Assembly: GCF_000012725.1 (NCBI RefSeq) | Contig: NC_007406.1 | Span: forward strand, 310,001 to 374,000 | Length of the DNA: 64,000 nt | Reading direction: 5' to 3' | Origin: Nitrobacter winogradskyi Nb-255 | GTDB lineage: Bacteria; Pseudomonadota; Alphaproteobacteria; Rhizobiales; Xanthobacteraceae | Part shown: positions 54,797 to 63,771 of the stretch, piece by piece | Numbering within the stretch: the stretch's first letter is position 1 | Layout of the letters: each line of letters starts with the position of its first letter | The notes under the pieces: model-generated | Seen by the model: only the letters and a program-made list of their open reading frames with translations | What the model was told of the DNA's origin: nothing | Databases searched by the model: none | Made by a program: the position numbers and the translations under genes

Positions 54797-56560
54797 ATGG
54801 ACGATCTTTCGGAGTACGCCAGTCGGCCCTTTGCATTCGTGATGCGTTATTGCCGCCGGCGGTCAGCGTCGCACATCGCGATCCTTTCATGCGTCGTCGC
54901 GGCGGTGGTGTGTTCAGTCGGGACGCAGTACGGCGTCAAATCGCTGGTCGATGCGCTGACGCGCGGGCCCGGTCATAGCGGGGCGGTATGGCTGGCGTTC
55001 ATCTTTCTCGTGACGCTGATCGCTGCCGACAACTTGCTCTGGCGCGTCGCGAGCTGGGTCGCGAGCTTCACATTCGTCGGCGTCACCGGCGACCTGCGCC
55101 GCGATATTTTCAGGCATCTGACAGGTCATGCGCCGAGTTATTTCGCTAGACGGATGCCGGGGATGTTGACGAGCCGCATCACGGCGACCTCGAACGCGGT
55201 CCATACCGTCGAGAACATGCTGGTCTGGAATGTACTGCCGCCCTGTATCGCGACGGTGGTTGCGATTGCGCTGATCGGTACGGTCAGTCTTCCGATGGCG
55301 GCCGGGCTGGCGCTCGTCGCCGTCTTCATGGTCCTCGTCATGTTCGGAGTGGCCGCCGGGGGGAAGACCCTGCATGACGATTACGCCGACAAGGCTGCGA
55401 TGGTTGATGGCGAGATGGTCGATGTCGTCAACAACATGCCGCTGGTGAGGGCCTTCTGCGGGACCGACCATGAACTGGACAGGTTCAATGCCACGGTCGG
55501 CCGCGAAATGAGCGCGCGCGGACGTAGTCTTCGTTATCTGGAGAAGCTCAGGATCGCTCATGCCGTCATCACCATCGTGCTGACCATTTCGCTGCTGGCG
55601 TGGGCCATTACGCTGTGGCAACGCGGTAGCGTCACCACCGGGGACGTCGTGCTGGTCTGCACGCTCGGCCTGTCGATTCTGCACGCCACCAGAGATCTCG
55701 CCGTCGCGCTCGTGGACGTCACCCAGCACGTGGCGCGGCTGTCGGAAGCCGTCGCGACGCTGCTGGTCCCGCACGAGCTGACCGATCATCCCGAAGCCAG
55801 GCCGTTACGAAAGAACGGCGCGGCCATCGCCTTCAACAATGTTTCGTTTCGATATCCGGGCGGCCGATCCGTTTTCGAGCGCTTCAACCTCAGGATACAG
55901 CCGGGACAGCGGGTCGGGCTGGTCGGAGAGTCCGGCGGCGGCAAGTCGACGCTGTTCGTCCTGTTGCAGCGGTTCTACGATGCGGAACGCGGAAGCGTGA
56001 CAATCGACAACCAGGATATCTCGCGCGTGACGCAGCACAGCCTGCGCGAGGCCATATCCGTGGTGCCGCAGGACATTTCACTGTTTCACAGGACCATTCT
56101 GGAGAACATCCGTTACGGTCGTCCGACGGCGACCGACGACGAGGTGCTGCGCGCAGCCAGCGCCGCGCGTTGTGATTTCGTCGACAATCTCCCCGAAGGA
56201 TTCGCGACCATGGTCGGCAACCGCGGCGTGAAGCTTTCCGGAGGCCAGCGCCAGCGTATCGCTATCGCACGGGCTTTCCTCAAGGATACGCCGATCTTGC
56301 TGCTTGACGAGGCCACCGCAGCGTTGGACAGTGAGTCCGAGGAGGCAGTCCGCGAGGCGCTCGGCAGCTTGATGCGAGGCCGTACAGTGATCGCGATCGC
56401 GCACCGGCTTTCGACTTTGCGCAGTTTCGATCGTGTGGTCGTGCTCAAGAACGGCAGAATCATCGAAGACGGCCAGCCCGCTTGTCTGATGCGCAAAGAT
56501 GGACACTATCGAAACCTCGTCGCCAAGGAGATGAGCCGCCTTGCTGTTCACGCGGCTTGA
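54797..56560 (+). CDS. ABC exporter half-transporter
   Basis: 587 residues: six membrane helices (about 25-315), then an ATPase domain with Walker A GESGGGKS (377-384), LSGGQRQR and Walker B ILLLDEATAALD, and the H-loop AHRLSTL. Exporter architecture of the MsbA/NdvA type. The substrate is not evident; its position between a glycosyltransferase and a glucosidase gene suggests a sugar polymer or glycolipid. It ends about 65 bases before the next gene on the same strand. Confidence 0.93.
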   Translation: MDDLSEYASRPFAFVMRYCRRRSASHIAILSCVVAAVVCSVGTQYGVKSLVDALTRGPGHSGAVWLAFIFLVTLIAADNLLWRVASWVASFTFVGVTGDLRRDIFRHLTGHAPSYFARRMPGMLTSRITATSNAVHTVENMLVWNVLPPCIATVVAIALIGTVSLPMAAGLALVAVFMVLVMFGVAAGGKTLHDDYADKAAMVDGEMVDVVNNMPLVRAFCGTDHELDRFNATVGREMSARGRSLRYLEKLRIAHAVITIVLTISLLAWAITLWQRGSVTTGDVVLVCTLGLSILHATRDLAVALVDVTQHVARLSEAVATLLVPHELTDHPEARPLRKNGAAIAFNNVSFRYPGGRSVFERFNLRIQPGQRVGLVGESGGGKSTLFVLLQRFYDAERGSVTIDNQDISRVTQHSLREAISVVPQDISLFHRTILENIRYGRPTATDDEVLRAASAARCDFVDNLPEGFATMVGNRGVKLSGGQRQRIAIARAFLKDTPILLLDEATAALDSESEEAVREALGSLMRGRTVIAIAHRLSTLRSFDRVVVLKNGRIIEDGQPACLMRKDGHYRNLVAKEMSRLAVHAA

Positions 56561-56627
56561 ACCCTGATCTCCGTCAGGCGTCGGGCGCTGGACGGAGCCG
56601 CATGATCAGGAATTCGGCAGGGGGTAG

Positions 56628-58829
56628 ATGATGGCGACAAAACGTGCGGCTCGAATGACGAGCGCGCCGTCCGAAGCTCTCTCGGAATCGCCTTTCTATA
56701 TTCCGATGACCGGGCCGTCGGCGCGTCCGCGCCGCACGCTTAAACACGATGACACCTTCGTCGTGCTGGACAGCCATGGTGATATCGGCGCTTCGGCGGG
56801 AGGCCCGGACGGGCTGTTCAATTCCGACACGCGATACCTCGCCCGGCTGGAGTTGCATCTCAACGACATGCAGCCGCTTCTGCTCGGCTCCAACCTGCGC
56901 AACGACAATTCCGGCCTCACGGTCGATCTCACCAATCCCGATATCTATGACGGCGACCGGATCGTATTTCATAAGGATACGATCCATATCGTGCGCACGA
57001 CCTTTCTCTGGCGGGGAACGGCGTATCAGAGGATCGGTTTGCAGAATCACGGCGAGCAGACTGCAAGCATCGCCCTCTCCCTCCGATTCGACAATGATTT
57101 CGCCGACCTGTTCGAGGTTCGGGGCGAGCGCCGCGAGCGTCGCGGGACAGGCGCCAGCGAATTGGCAGATCCCGCCACCGTCGTTCTGTCCTACACTGGT
57201 GTCGACGACATCGTTCGGACCTCGCGCCTGCATTTCGCGCCACGGCCGACGCGGCTGACGGTCAACAGCGCGGTCTATCAGATCGATCTTCCCCCGCAGC
57301 AGACCACCGAAATCTTTCTCACCGTGTCCTGCAACAAGCCGGAGACGGAGAGGCCGGTTGCGTTCTACCGGGGCTTGCTGGCGCATCACCGTGAGATGCG
57401 GCGCGCCTGGTCTCATACGACGAGTATCGAAACCTCGAACGACGTCTTCAACGAGGTGTTGTGCCAGTCGATGGCCGATCTGAATATCCTGATGACGCAG
57501 ACGCCGCAGGGCCGCTATCCCTATGCCGGGATCCCCTGGTACTCGACCACGTTCGGGCGCGACGGCCTCATCACGGCCTTGCAGATGTTGTGGATCGACC
57601 CCGGCATCGCGCGCGGCGTTCTCCGGAGGCTTGCGGCCTTTCAGGCGAAAACCGTCGATCCTCTCGCGGATGCCGAGCCGGGAAAAATCCTTCACGAAAT
57701 GCGCGGCGGCGAAATGGCGGCGCTGCGCGAAGTGCCTTTCGAACGCTACTACGGCAGCGTCGATTCCACGCCGCTGTTCGTGCTGCTCGCAGGGCTTTAC
57801 GTCGAACGTACGGGCGACGAGTCGATCCTGAAAGAGCTATGGCCGGCGATCGAGGCCGCGCTCGGCTGGATCGATGGCCCCGGCGATCCGGATGGCGACG
57901 GCTTTGTCGAATATCGGCGCGCATCCGAGCAGGGGCTCGCCAATCAAGGCTGGAAGGACTCGTTCGACGCCATCTTCCATGCCGATGGCACGCTTGCCGA
58001 GGGCAATATCGCGCTTGCGGAGGTGCAAGGTTACGTCTTCGCCGCCAAGCGGGCGGCGGCGCGGTGCGCGCGCGCGCTAGGCCTGACCGATCGGGCCGGT
58101 GAACTGGATCGCGCCGCGGAGCGTCTGGCGCGCCGGTTCGAGGAGACGTTCTGGTTGCCGGATCTGGGGACCTACGCGCTGGCGCTGGACGGGGAAAAAC
58201 GTCCCTGCCAAGTGCGGACGTCGAACGCCGGGCAATTGCTGTTCACCGGCATGGTCCGTGAAGATCGGGCGCGCCTGGTCGCCGCCGATCTGATGCGGCC
58301 TGCTTTCTTCACCGGATGGGGAATCCGCACCGTTGCTCTTGGGGAAGCGCGCTACAATCCGATGTCCTATCACAACGGCTCGATCTGGCCGCACGACAAC
58401 GCGCTGATCGCGCTCGGGCTCGGGCGGTATGGCCTCAAGCACTCGGTGGAGCAGGTTTTCAAGGGGCTGTTCGATGCCGCTTCCTATATGGATTTGCGGC
58501 GGCTGCCGGAGCTGTTCTGCGGCTTCCGGCGTGAACCGCGGCGTGGGCCGACGCTTTATCCCGTCGCCTGTCTGCCGCAGGCATGGGCGAGCGCAACGCC
58601 GTTCACGCTGCTGGAAGCGGCGCTGGGCCTGGAGTTCGACCCCGCAAGGAGCGAGATCAGGCTGCGCAATCCACGGCTCCCGGCATTTCTCAACGAGATG
58701 ATCCTGCGGCGTCTGCATCTTGGCGAATCCACCGTTGATCTGCGTCTGCGCCGGCATGATGAGGACGTGTCGGTTGAGGTGCTGCGGACGCAAGGCCACG
58801 TCCAGGTATCGATGGTGCTGTCCCGTTAG
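56628..58829 (+). CDS. Amylo-alpha-1,6-glucosidase family protein (glycogen-debranching type)
   Basis: 733 residues. The N-terminal domain (about 30-230; FVVLDSHGDIGASAGGPDGLFNSDTRYLARLEL) is the bacterial GDE N-terminal module. The C-terminal part is an (alpha/alpha)6 barrel (PWYSTTFGRDGLITALQML, EYRRASEQGLANQGWKDSFDAI, YHNGSIWPHDNALIA). Members cleave or rearrange alpha-glucans. No signal peptide, so cytoplasmic. Two adjacent ATGs (56628, 56631) follow a G-rich ribosome site. Confidence 0.9.
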   Translation: MMATKRAARMTSAPSEALSESPFYIPMTGPSARPRRTLKHDDTFVVLDSHGDIGASAGGPDGLFNSDTRYLARLELHLNDMQPLLLGSNLRNDNSGLTVDLTNPDIYDGDRIVFHKDTIHIVRTTFLWRGTAYQRIGLQNHGEQTASIALSLRFDNDFADLFEVRGERRERRGTGASELADPATVVLSYTGVDDIVRTSRLHFAPRPTRLTVNSAVYQIDLPPQQTTEIFLTVSCNKPETERPVAFYRGLLAHHREMRRAWSHTTSIETSNDVFNEVLCQSMADLNILMTQTPQGRYPYAGIPWYSTTFGRDGLITALQMLWIDPGIARGVLRRLAAFQAKTVDPLADAEPGKILHEMRGGEMAALREVPFERYYGSVDSTPLFVLLAGLYVERTGDESILKELWPAIEAALGWIDGPGDPDGDGFVEYRRASEQGLANQGWKDSFDAIFHADGTLAEGNIALAEVQGYVFAAKRAAARCARALGLTDRAGELDRAAERLARRFEETFWLPDLGTYALALDGEKRPCQVRTSNAGQLLFTGMVREDRARLVAADLMRPAFFTGWGIRTVALGEARYNPMSYHNGSIWPHDNALIALGLGRYGLKHSVEQVFKGLFDAASYMDLRRLPELFCGFRREPRRGPTLYPVACLPQAWASATPFTLLEAALGLEFDPARSEIRLRNPRLPAFLNEMILRRLHLGESTVDLRLRRHDEDVSVEVLRTQGHVQVSMVLSR

Positions 58830-58830
58830 G

Positions 58831-58950
58831 GCATGATCCAGACCCGAAGAGCCGCTTCAGCGCAAAGTGGAAACCGGTTTTCGGATAAGATCATGCTCAA
58901 GGAAAAAGATAAGCGACGAGTCCCGTTCAACGCAGTTGAAACAGACTCTA
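58831..58950. repeat. Dispersed repeat family C, copy 2 (inverted relative to copy 1)
   Basis: Starts two bases after the stop of the glucosidase gene: gcatgatccagacccgaag, then gtggaaaccggttttcgg, gatcatgctcaagg and gttgaaacagactct. It is the reverse complement of 30048-30170 with modest differences. Confidence 0.8.
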
Positions 58951-59026
58951 TAGCGTTTTCTTCACGCGAACCGGTGTTCATCCTCGTGACAAGCCCGAGG
59001 ACATGCTTCGCTCGAAAACGCTATAG
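58950..59026. repeat. Dispersed palindromic repeat, family A, second half
   Basis: tagcgttttcttcacgcgaa and ttcgctcgaaaacgcta bracket cctcgtgacaagcccgagga, which itself forms a small stem. Directly joined to the family C copy on its left. Confidence 0.8.
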
Positions 59027-59035
59027 ATAGGACGG

Positions 59036-59179
59036 TCATGGGCCGCGTCTCTCAAGCTCCTTGATCCGCGCCTCGTATTCTTCGGCAAGCTTGAGCAGGC
59101 GCTTTTCGGTGAACGGATCGGTTCCCTTTGCGAGGCGGCGGCAGCGTTCTGCCTGTTGCTTCAGAAACTCGATATCCAT
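59036..59179 (-). CDS. Small charged helical protein, unknown function
   Basis: 47 residues: MDIEFLKQQAERCRRLAKGT, then DPFTEKRLLKLAEEYEARIK and ELERRGP. Almost the whole chain is a predicted charged, probably coiled-coil helix. Heptad-like spacing of Leu and Ala, sensible codon use and resemblance to short proteins common in Bradyrhizobium-group genomes support a real gene. The ribosome site is weak. It lies between two repeat-rich gaps. Confidence 0.6.
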   Translation of the reverse strand: MDIEFLKQQAERCRRLAKGTDPFTEKRLLKLAEEYEARIKELERRGP

Positions 59180-59382
59180 GACGTCATCAGCGTTATGAAT
59201 TTCGTGGGATCAGTCGGCCTCAATGTTCGCGATCACAGCCGGCCGGAGAGCGGAACGAGACGGAGGCTCTGCATGAGCGCGTATGCCTAACCCGCGTCGG
59301 AGTCTTGCGTTCCTCGATCTTGCACAAGTAACCGCCCCATGCCTCGATGGCGGATCGGTCAGGGAGAGGAGGAGGCTGCTCC
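59180..59382. other. Intergenic stretch, no feature recognised
   Basis: About 200 bases upstream of the small helical gene and before the next repeat. No gene or clear regulatory site seen. Confidence 0.4.
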
Positions 59383-59510
59383 TGGAGCCTTTTCGCTTCT
59401 GACGGGATAAGAAGCGAGGCTCTCAGATCTTGGTTTAACGCGTTTTCTTCACGCGAACCGGTGTTCATCCTCGGGACAAGCCCGAGGATACGCTTCGCTC
59501 GAAAACGCTC
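59383..59510. repeat. Dispersed palindromic repeat, family A, complete copy
   Basis: ggagccttttcgcttctgac / gaagcgaggctc half, then gcgttttcttcacgcgaacc ... ttcgctcgaaaacgc. It touches the porin stop codon at 59511. Confidence 0.85.
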
Positions 59511-61535
59511 TTAAAACTCCCCGCGCAGCCGTCCGGAGAACACATGCACAGGACCACGATCGGCGTTATAGCCAGGGTTCGTGATGAACTGATAGTCCGC
59601 CGTCAGGGTGACCCACCGGTTCAGCGCAAAGGCATAATACGTCTCCAGTATGCGCTCGCGGCGATAGTTGAGCCGGCCGTCGCCGATCAGAACGCTGAGG
59701 CCGCCGGCGGCGATGAAGTCGCGATGATCGCGTGACAGCGCGTTGATCGCGCCGCCGATGCCGATCGTATCCTCCGGCCGGCCCCAGCCTGTTCCCTTGA
59801 TCGAGGTCCCGAGCGAGAGGCTGGCGTCGATGTCGGTGAACGCCATGATCTCGGTCCGGCCGTCATTCCAGCTCCAGCGGCCGAATAGCCCGATGTCGTC
59901 GGTGACGGCCTGCTCGACGTTGATGGCGTATCCGTACTTGATCCGGCCCATGCGGGTCCGCGAGATATCGAGATTGGCGGGATCGTTCAGCGCTTCACGA
60001 TAGCTGCCCATGAAGGCGCTGTTGAGCCAGCCGAGGGAGCGGAGCCTGCCGGGCCGGCCGAACAGAGAGAAGCGTGTCTCCAGTTCCACCACATACTCGC
60101 CGCGCCGGAACACCTGGGTGTCGAAACTGTCGGCGTTCGATTCCGAATTCATCAGGAAATAGCCGCCGCGCAGCGCCCACTGTTTCTGATTGAGTTCGGC
60201 AGTCACGCCGTAGGTCAACCCGAGCCTGTCGGCGGCATAGTCGAAGGCGCCCGGCGCCCACAGTGACCAATTCATGAAATCAGCGCGGGTGTCCTTGGCA
60301 TAAACGTTGCCGTCGAACATGTCGATGACCGCCATCTTGCCGGCTTGCAACGTCAGTCGCGAGATATCGGCCTTGCCCGCGATCTGCCCCGGATCGCTTG
60401 CCAGGTCTTCCTGCTCTCCGCCGAAACCGAAGGTCTGGCGCACGAACAGCCGCGAGGTGTTGTAGCGCGGATAGGGGAAGTTGGATTTTTGCGCCTCGCC
60501 GCTCGGAAAGCCCGCGACGCCGACGGTGTCGCTGAGGCCGAAACCCTGAAGCAGTTCGGGATTGTAGTAGACTTCACCGCCGTCCCAGAGGCGTGCGTTC
60601 AGAAACAGCGCGTTGCTCCACGTCGCCTGATGCTGTGCGGCCGGGCTCAGGCTGTTGGGGCCGCTGTAGGGCGCGCGGAAGGACGGATACCCCTGTCCGA
60701 GATAGACGGTCTGGCCGTGAACCTCCCAGCGGTCGGATTCCAGGCCGGCCGGCGGCTCCGCCGGGCCCGTGCCCGGCAATGATCCGCCGAGCCTGCGGTT
60801 GAGGCCGACGCGGATCGATTGAAAGTTCATGGTCGCGGCATATTGCGCGGCCGACGGAAACTGAACGCCCGTTCCCTCGAATTGATAGTGGAGGTATTCA
60901 AGCCGCGCGCTCCAGTATGGCGCGAAGGCGTATTCAAGCCCCGCGCCGGCGACCCAGCCGAAGCGGGCATCCAGCATCTTCTCCTGATCGCCCGAGGGAA
61001 GATCGTTCAGATAGCGGTCGCCGGCGAAGGCGAGGCCGCCGGTGGCGTAGGCAAGCCAGGGACCCGCGGCATAGCCGAACCGCGCGCGCGCCGTTCCGAT
61101 GAAATCCCATTGGTGCGTGATGTCGGAACGCGCTGTCGCGAGCCCTGAGACGAACGAATTGGACTCGATGTAGCTCGGAAACGAGACGTCGGCTTCAAGG
61201 CCGAGCAGCAGCCCCGACGGCAGCCGGACATTGTAGCCGGCCTGAATGCCGCCGATCAGTCCGCCGAACACGTTGCGGCCGGCGGCCGGTGCGGGATCGA
61301 AGAGTGTCGCGGCCGATCGGCCGCCACCAAATCCGGCGTGGCCGCCGACATAAAAGCCGGACCAGTCGATGGCGGTCAGGGGGCGCGCTTTCCTGACCGC
61401 GGGAAAGTCCGCCGCCTGCGCGAACCCGTTCTGCGCCAGCAGGCTCGCCGCAAGGCCGGCGAGGGCGCATGTCGCCCGCTTCAACGCCTGCGCCGGCTGG
61501 ATTTGCCGAGGCCTGTTTGATCGAATCCCTTTCAC
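59511..61535 (-). CDS. Outer-membrane protein fusing an Omp25-like barrel with an OprB-like porin
   Basis: 674 residues. Signal peptide to about residue 40 (ending AQAAD). Residues ~55-255 match the small eight-strand outer-membrane barrel family (WSGFYVGGHAGFGGG, GLIGGIQAGYNV, GLEADVSF, GYAAGPWLAYATGG, ARLEYLHYQF). Residues ~270-674 look like a carbohydrate-selective OprB porin (VHGQTVYLGQGYPSFRAPY, NARLWDGGEVYYNPE, LTLQAGKMAVIDMFDGN, YETYYAF-like LETYYAFALN). It ends in Phe, as outer-membrane barrels do. Two complete barrel modules in one chain is unusual. Possible sugar uptake. Confidence 0.85.
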   Translation of the reverse strand: MKGIRSNRPRQIQPAQALKRATCALAGLAASLLAQNGFAQAADFPAVRKARPLTAIDWSGFYVGGHAGFGGGRSAATLFDPAPAAGRNVFGGLIGGIQAGYNVRLPSGLLLGLEADVSFPSYIESNSFVSGLATARSDITHQWDFIGTARARFGYAAGPWLAYATGGLAFAGDRYLNDLPSGDQEKMLDARFGWVAGAGLEYAFAPYWSARLEYLHYQFEGTGVQFPSAAQYAATMNFQSIRVGLNRRLGGSLPGTGPAEPPAGLESDRWEVHGQTVYLGQGYPSFRAPYSGPNSLSPAAQHQATWSNALFLNARLWDGGEVYYNPELLQGFGLSDTVGVAGFPSGEAQKSNFPYPRYNTSRLFVRQTFGFGGEQEDLASDPGQIAGKADISRLTLQAGKMAVIDMFDGNVYAKDTRADFMNWSLWAPGAFDYAADRLGLTYGVTAELNQKQWALRGGYFLMNSESNADSFDTQVFRRGEYVVELETRFSLFGRPGRLRSLGWLNSAFMGSYREALNDPANLDISRTRMGRIKYGYAINVEQAVTDDIGLFGRWSWNDGRTEIMAFTDIDASLSLGTSIKGTGWGRPEDTIGIGGAINALSRDHRDFIAAGGLSVLIGDGRLNYRRERILETYYAFALNRWVTLTADYQFITNPGYNADRGPVHVFSGRLRGEF

Positions 61536-61763
61536 CGGGCGCTCCAGTCAGACCGGCGCTTATCCGCAAGGATTAGCCTGGCGAGGCCGTCGTTTCCCTG
61601 GCGGGACACCTGATTTGCGCCAGTCGTTAAGTGATCCAGAGGCAACGCCATCCGCCCAGAAATCCCATCCGGCTATGACAGAGGTGCGACAGGACGTTTG
61701 CGCGCGGCAACGCGGGAGACGGAAGAACACCGGCGAACCTGTGACCGATTATTTTGATCATGC

Positions 61764-62582
61764 TCAAGTGCGACCGCCCGGACCGCCTGTCAACGCCGCC
61801 GGGTCGAACCTCGCCACGTCCGCCAGCAACTCGCAGAACGCGCGGGCGCCGTGCGCGAGCAGCCGCTCTCCCTTCTCCGCGGAGGCCTGCGTCGCGTCGC
61901 CGGCGGCCCCGCTGGGATGAAGGTCCTGAGCCTGCCATGCGAAAGGCGCGGGCCGTTGTGTGCCGAGCCAGCGATAGGTTTTCTCGATCGCAATGCTTGC
62001 GGGGCTGAAATCGGCTATGCGGTCGCTGCGGACCCGGTCCGGGTAGCGGGCCAGCATGATCGAGGTTTCGACCGCGCCGCCGTGAACGCCGTGGCGCAGC
62101 TCCTGCGCATCGAACAGGCCGTCGGGCACGCCGAAGCGCGCCCACGCCGTGGTGACCGCGAGCATCCGATGCCGCGCGCGCAAGTCCTGCGCCACCATCG
62201 ACATCGCGGCGCTGTTGCCGCCATGGCTGGATACCATGACGATCTTTCTGATTCCGCGCCGCGCGGCCTCTTCGCCGAGCGCGGTCCAGGCCCTGAGCGC
62301 CGCCTCGTTGGACAGCGTCCGGGTGCCCGGAAAATCCATGTGCTCCGTGGAAATGCCGATCGGCTGCACCGGCAGGAAAGTCGCCGGGATCTCCTGCGGC
62401 AGCCATTCGCGGACCTTGGCGAGGTAAGCCTCCGCGATCAGCACGTCGGTGGTGAGTGGCAGATGCGGTCCGTGCTGCTCGGTGGCCGCCAGCGGCAGCA
62501 CCGCGATCCAGTTTGCAGCGGCTTCGGGTGCAACGCCGGGCCAATCGATGGCCAGCCAGTCGAAGGGGGGCGTTGGGATCAT
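61764..62582 (-). CDS. Creatininase-family amidohydrolase
   Basis: 272 residues. The metal site is visible: E35 and H37 in AATEQHGPHLP, D46 in TTDV, and SSHGGNSAA (about 119-127) plus an E in GAVETSI. The family includes creatininase, FAPy-type deformylase (ArfB-like) and MftE. Without creatine genes nearby, and beside an NMT1/THI5-type importer on the opposite strand, hydrolysis of an imported amide or formylaminopyrimidine is a possible role. No signal peptide. Confidence 0.88.
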   Translation of the reverse strand: MIPTPPFDWLAIDWPGVAPEAAANWIAVLPLAATEQHGPHLPLTTDVLIAEAYLAKVREWLPQEIPATFLPVQPIGISTEHMDFPGTRTLSNEAALRAWTALGEEAARRGIRKIVMVSSHGGNSAAMSMVAQDLRARHRMLAVTTAWARFGVPDGLFDAQELRHGVHGGAVETSIMLARYPDRVRSDRIADFSPASIAIEKTYRWLGTQRPAPFAWQAQDLHPSGAAGDATQASAEKGERLLAHGARAFCELLADVARFDPAALTGGPGGRT

Positions 62583-62721
62583 TTCGCGCGGCGTTTCATT
62601 GAACGGGAATGCAGGTTATAGCGTTGTTTCAAGCGGCATGGACACCGTTTCGCGCCAAGGCGCGTTCAAATCAAAGCCATAATGCCCGCTTCATGGGCCA
62701 GAACGATCGAGGAGCCGAAGG

Positions 62722-63756
62722 ATGAGCCTTGCCTTTTTGCTGCGAAGACTGACCGTCGCAATCGGGCTTGCGCTTGGCGTCGCCTCATCCGCCGCGGCCG
62801 AACCGGCGCTGGACAGGGTCTCCTTTGGCACCAACTGGGTGGCGGAGGGTGAGCACGGCGGTTTCTTTCAAGCCCTGGCCGACGGCACCTACAGAAAATT
62901 CGGTCTCGACGTGACCATCGTTCCGGGCGGCCCGAATGTGAACAACCGGGTTCTGCTGATCGCCGGCAAGCTCGACTTCTTCATGACCGCGAACACCCTT
63001 CAGTCGTTCGATGCGGTCGCCAACAACGTGCCGGTCGTGGCGGTGGCCGCGATGTTCCAGAAGGACCCGCAGGTTTTTCTCGCCCACCCGGAATCGAAGG
63101 TGACAACGATCGAGGACCTGAAGCCGCTTAATCTGTTCATCTCCAAGGAAGGCATCGCAAGCTACTTCCAGTGGCTCAAGTCCGAGTATGGATTCAGCGC
63201 CGGGAAGATCAGGCCTTACACGTTCAACGCGCAGCCTTTTCTGGCCGACAAGAAAAGCGCGATGCAGGGCTACGTGACATCCGAACCGTTCGCGGTGGAA
63301 CGGCAGGCCGGCTTCAAGCCGACCGTGATCCTGCTCGCGGATGCCGGGTTCAATCCGTACTCGACCCTGATCGAGACACGCCGCGATCTGGTCGAGACCA
63401 AACAGGATCTGGTGCAGCGGTTCGTTGATGCCTCGATCATCGGCTGGTACACCTACCTCTACGGCGACAACACCGCCGGCAACGCCATGATCAAGAAGCT
63501 CAATCCCGAAATGACCGACGACCTTCTGGCGTATTCGGTGGCGAAGATGAAAGAGCACGGCATCGTCGACTCGGGCGACTCCTTGCGCGACGGCATCGGC
63601 GCCATGACCGATGTGCGTTATGCTGGTCTGTTCGACCAGATGGTGCGGGCCGGCGTGGTGCGACGGGATCTCGATTACCGCAAGGCATACACCCTGCAAT
63701 TCGTGAACAAGGGTGTCGGTCTGGATTTGCGACCCAGGAACTTGCAGATCAAGTGA
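62722..63756 (+). CDS. ABC solute-binding protein, NMT1/THI5-like
   Basis: 344 residues. Signal peptide about 1-26 (ending SAAA). The mature part starts DRVSFGTNWVAEGEHGGFFQAL, followed by YRKFGLDVTIVPGGP and KLDFFMTANTLQSF, the pattern of NMT1/THI5-like binding proteins for thiamine precursors, taurine, nitrate or similar small ligands. A good ribosome site (GGAG, and AAGG next to the ATG) precedes it. The ATPase gene follows 15 bases later. Confidence 0.88.
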   Translation: MSLAFLLRRLTVAIGLALGVASSAAAEPALDRVSFGTNWVAEGEHGGFFQALADGTYRKFGLDVTIVPGGPNVNNRVLLIAGKLDFFMTANTLQSFDAVANNVPVVAVAAMFQKDPQVFLAHPESKVTTIEDLKPLNLFISKEGIASYFQWLKSEYGFSAGKIRPYTFNAQPFLADKKSAMQGYVTSEPFAVERQAGFKPTVILLADAGFNPYSTLIETRRDLVETKQDLVQRFVDASIIGWYTYLYGDNTAGNAMIKKLNPEMTDDLLAYSVAKMKEHGIVDSGDSLRDGIGAMTDVRYAGLFDQMVRAGVVRRDLDYRKAYTLQFVNKGVGLDLRPRNLQIK

Positions 63757-63771
63757 CGGAAGCCGCGTTAC

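Noticed and set aside
62583-62721. Possible TPP riboswitch before the NMT1-like binding protein
   Set aside because: The CUGAGA and related core elements are absent.
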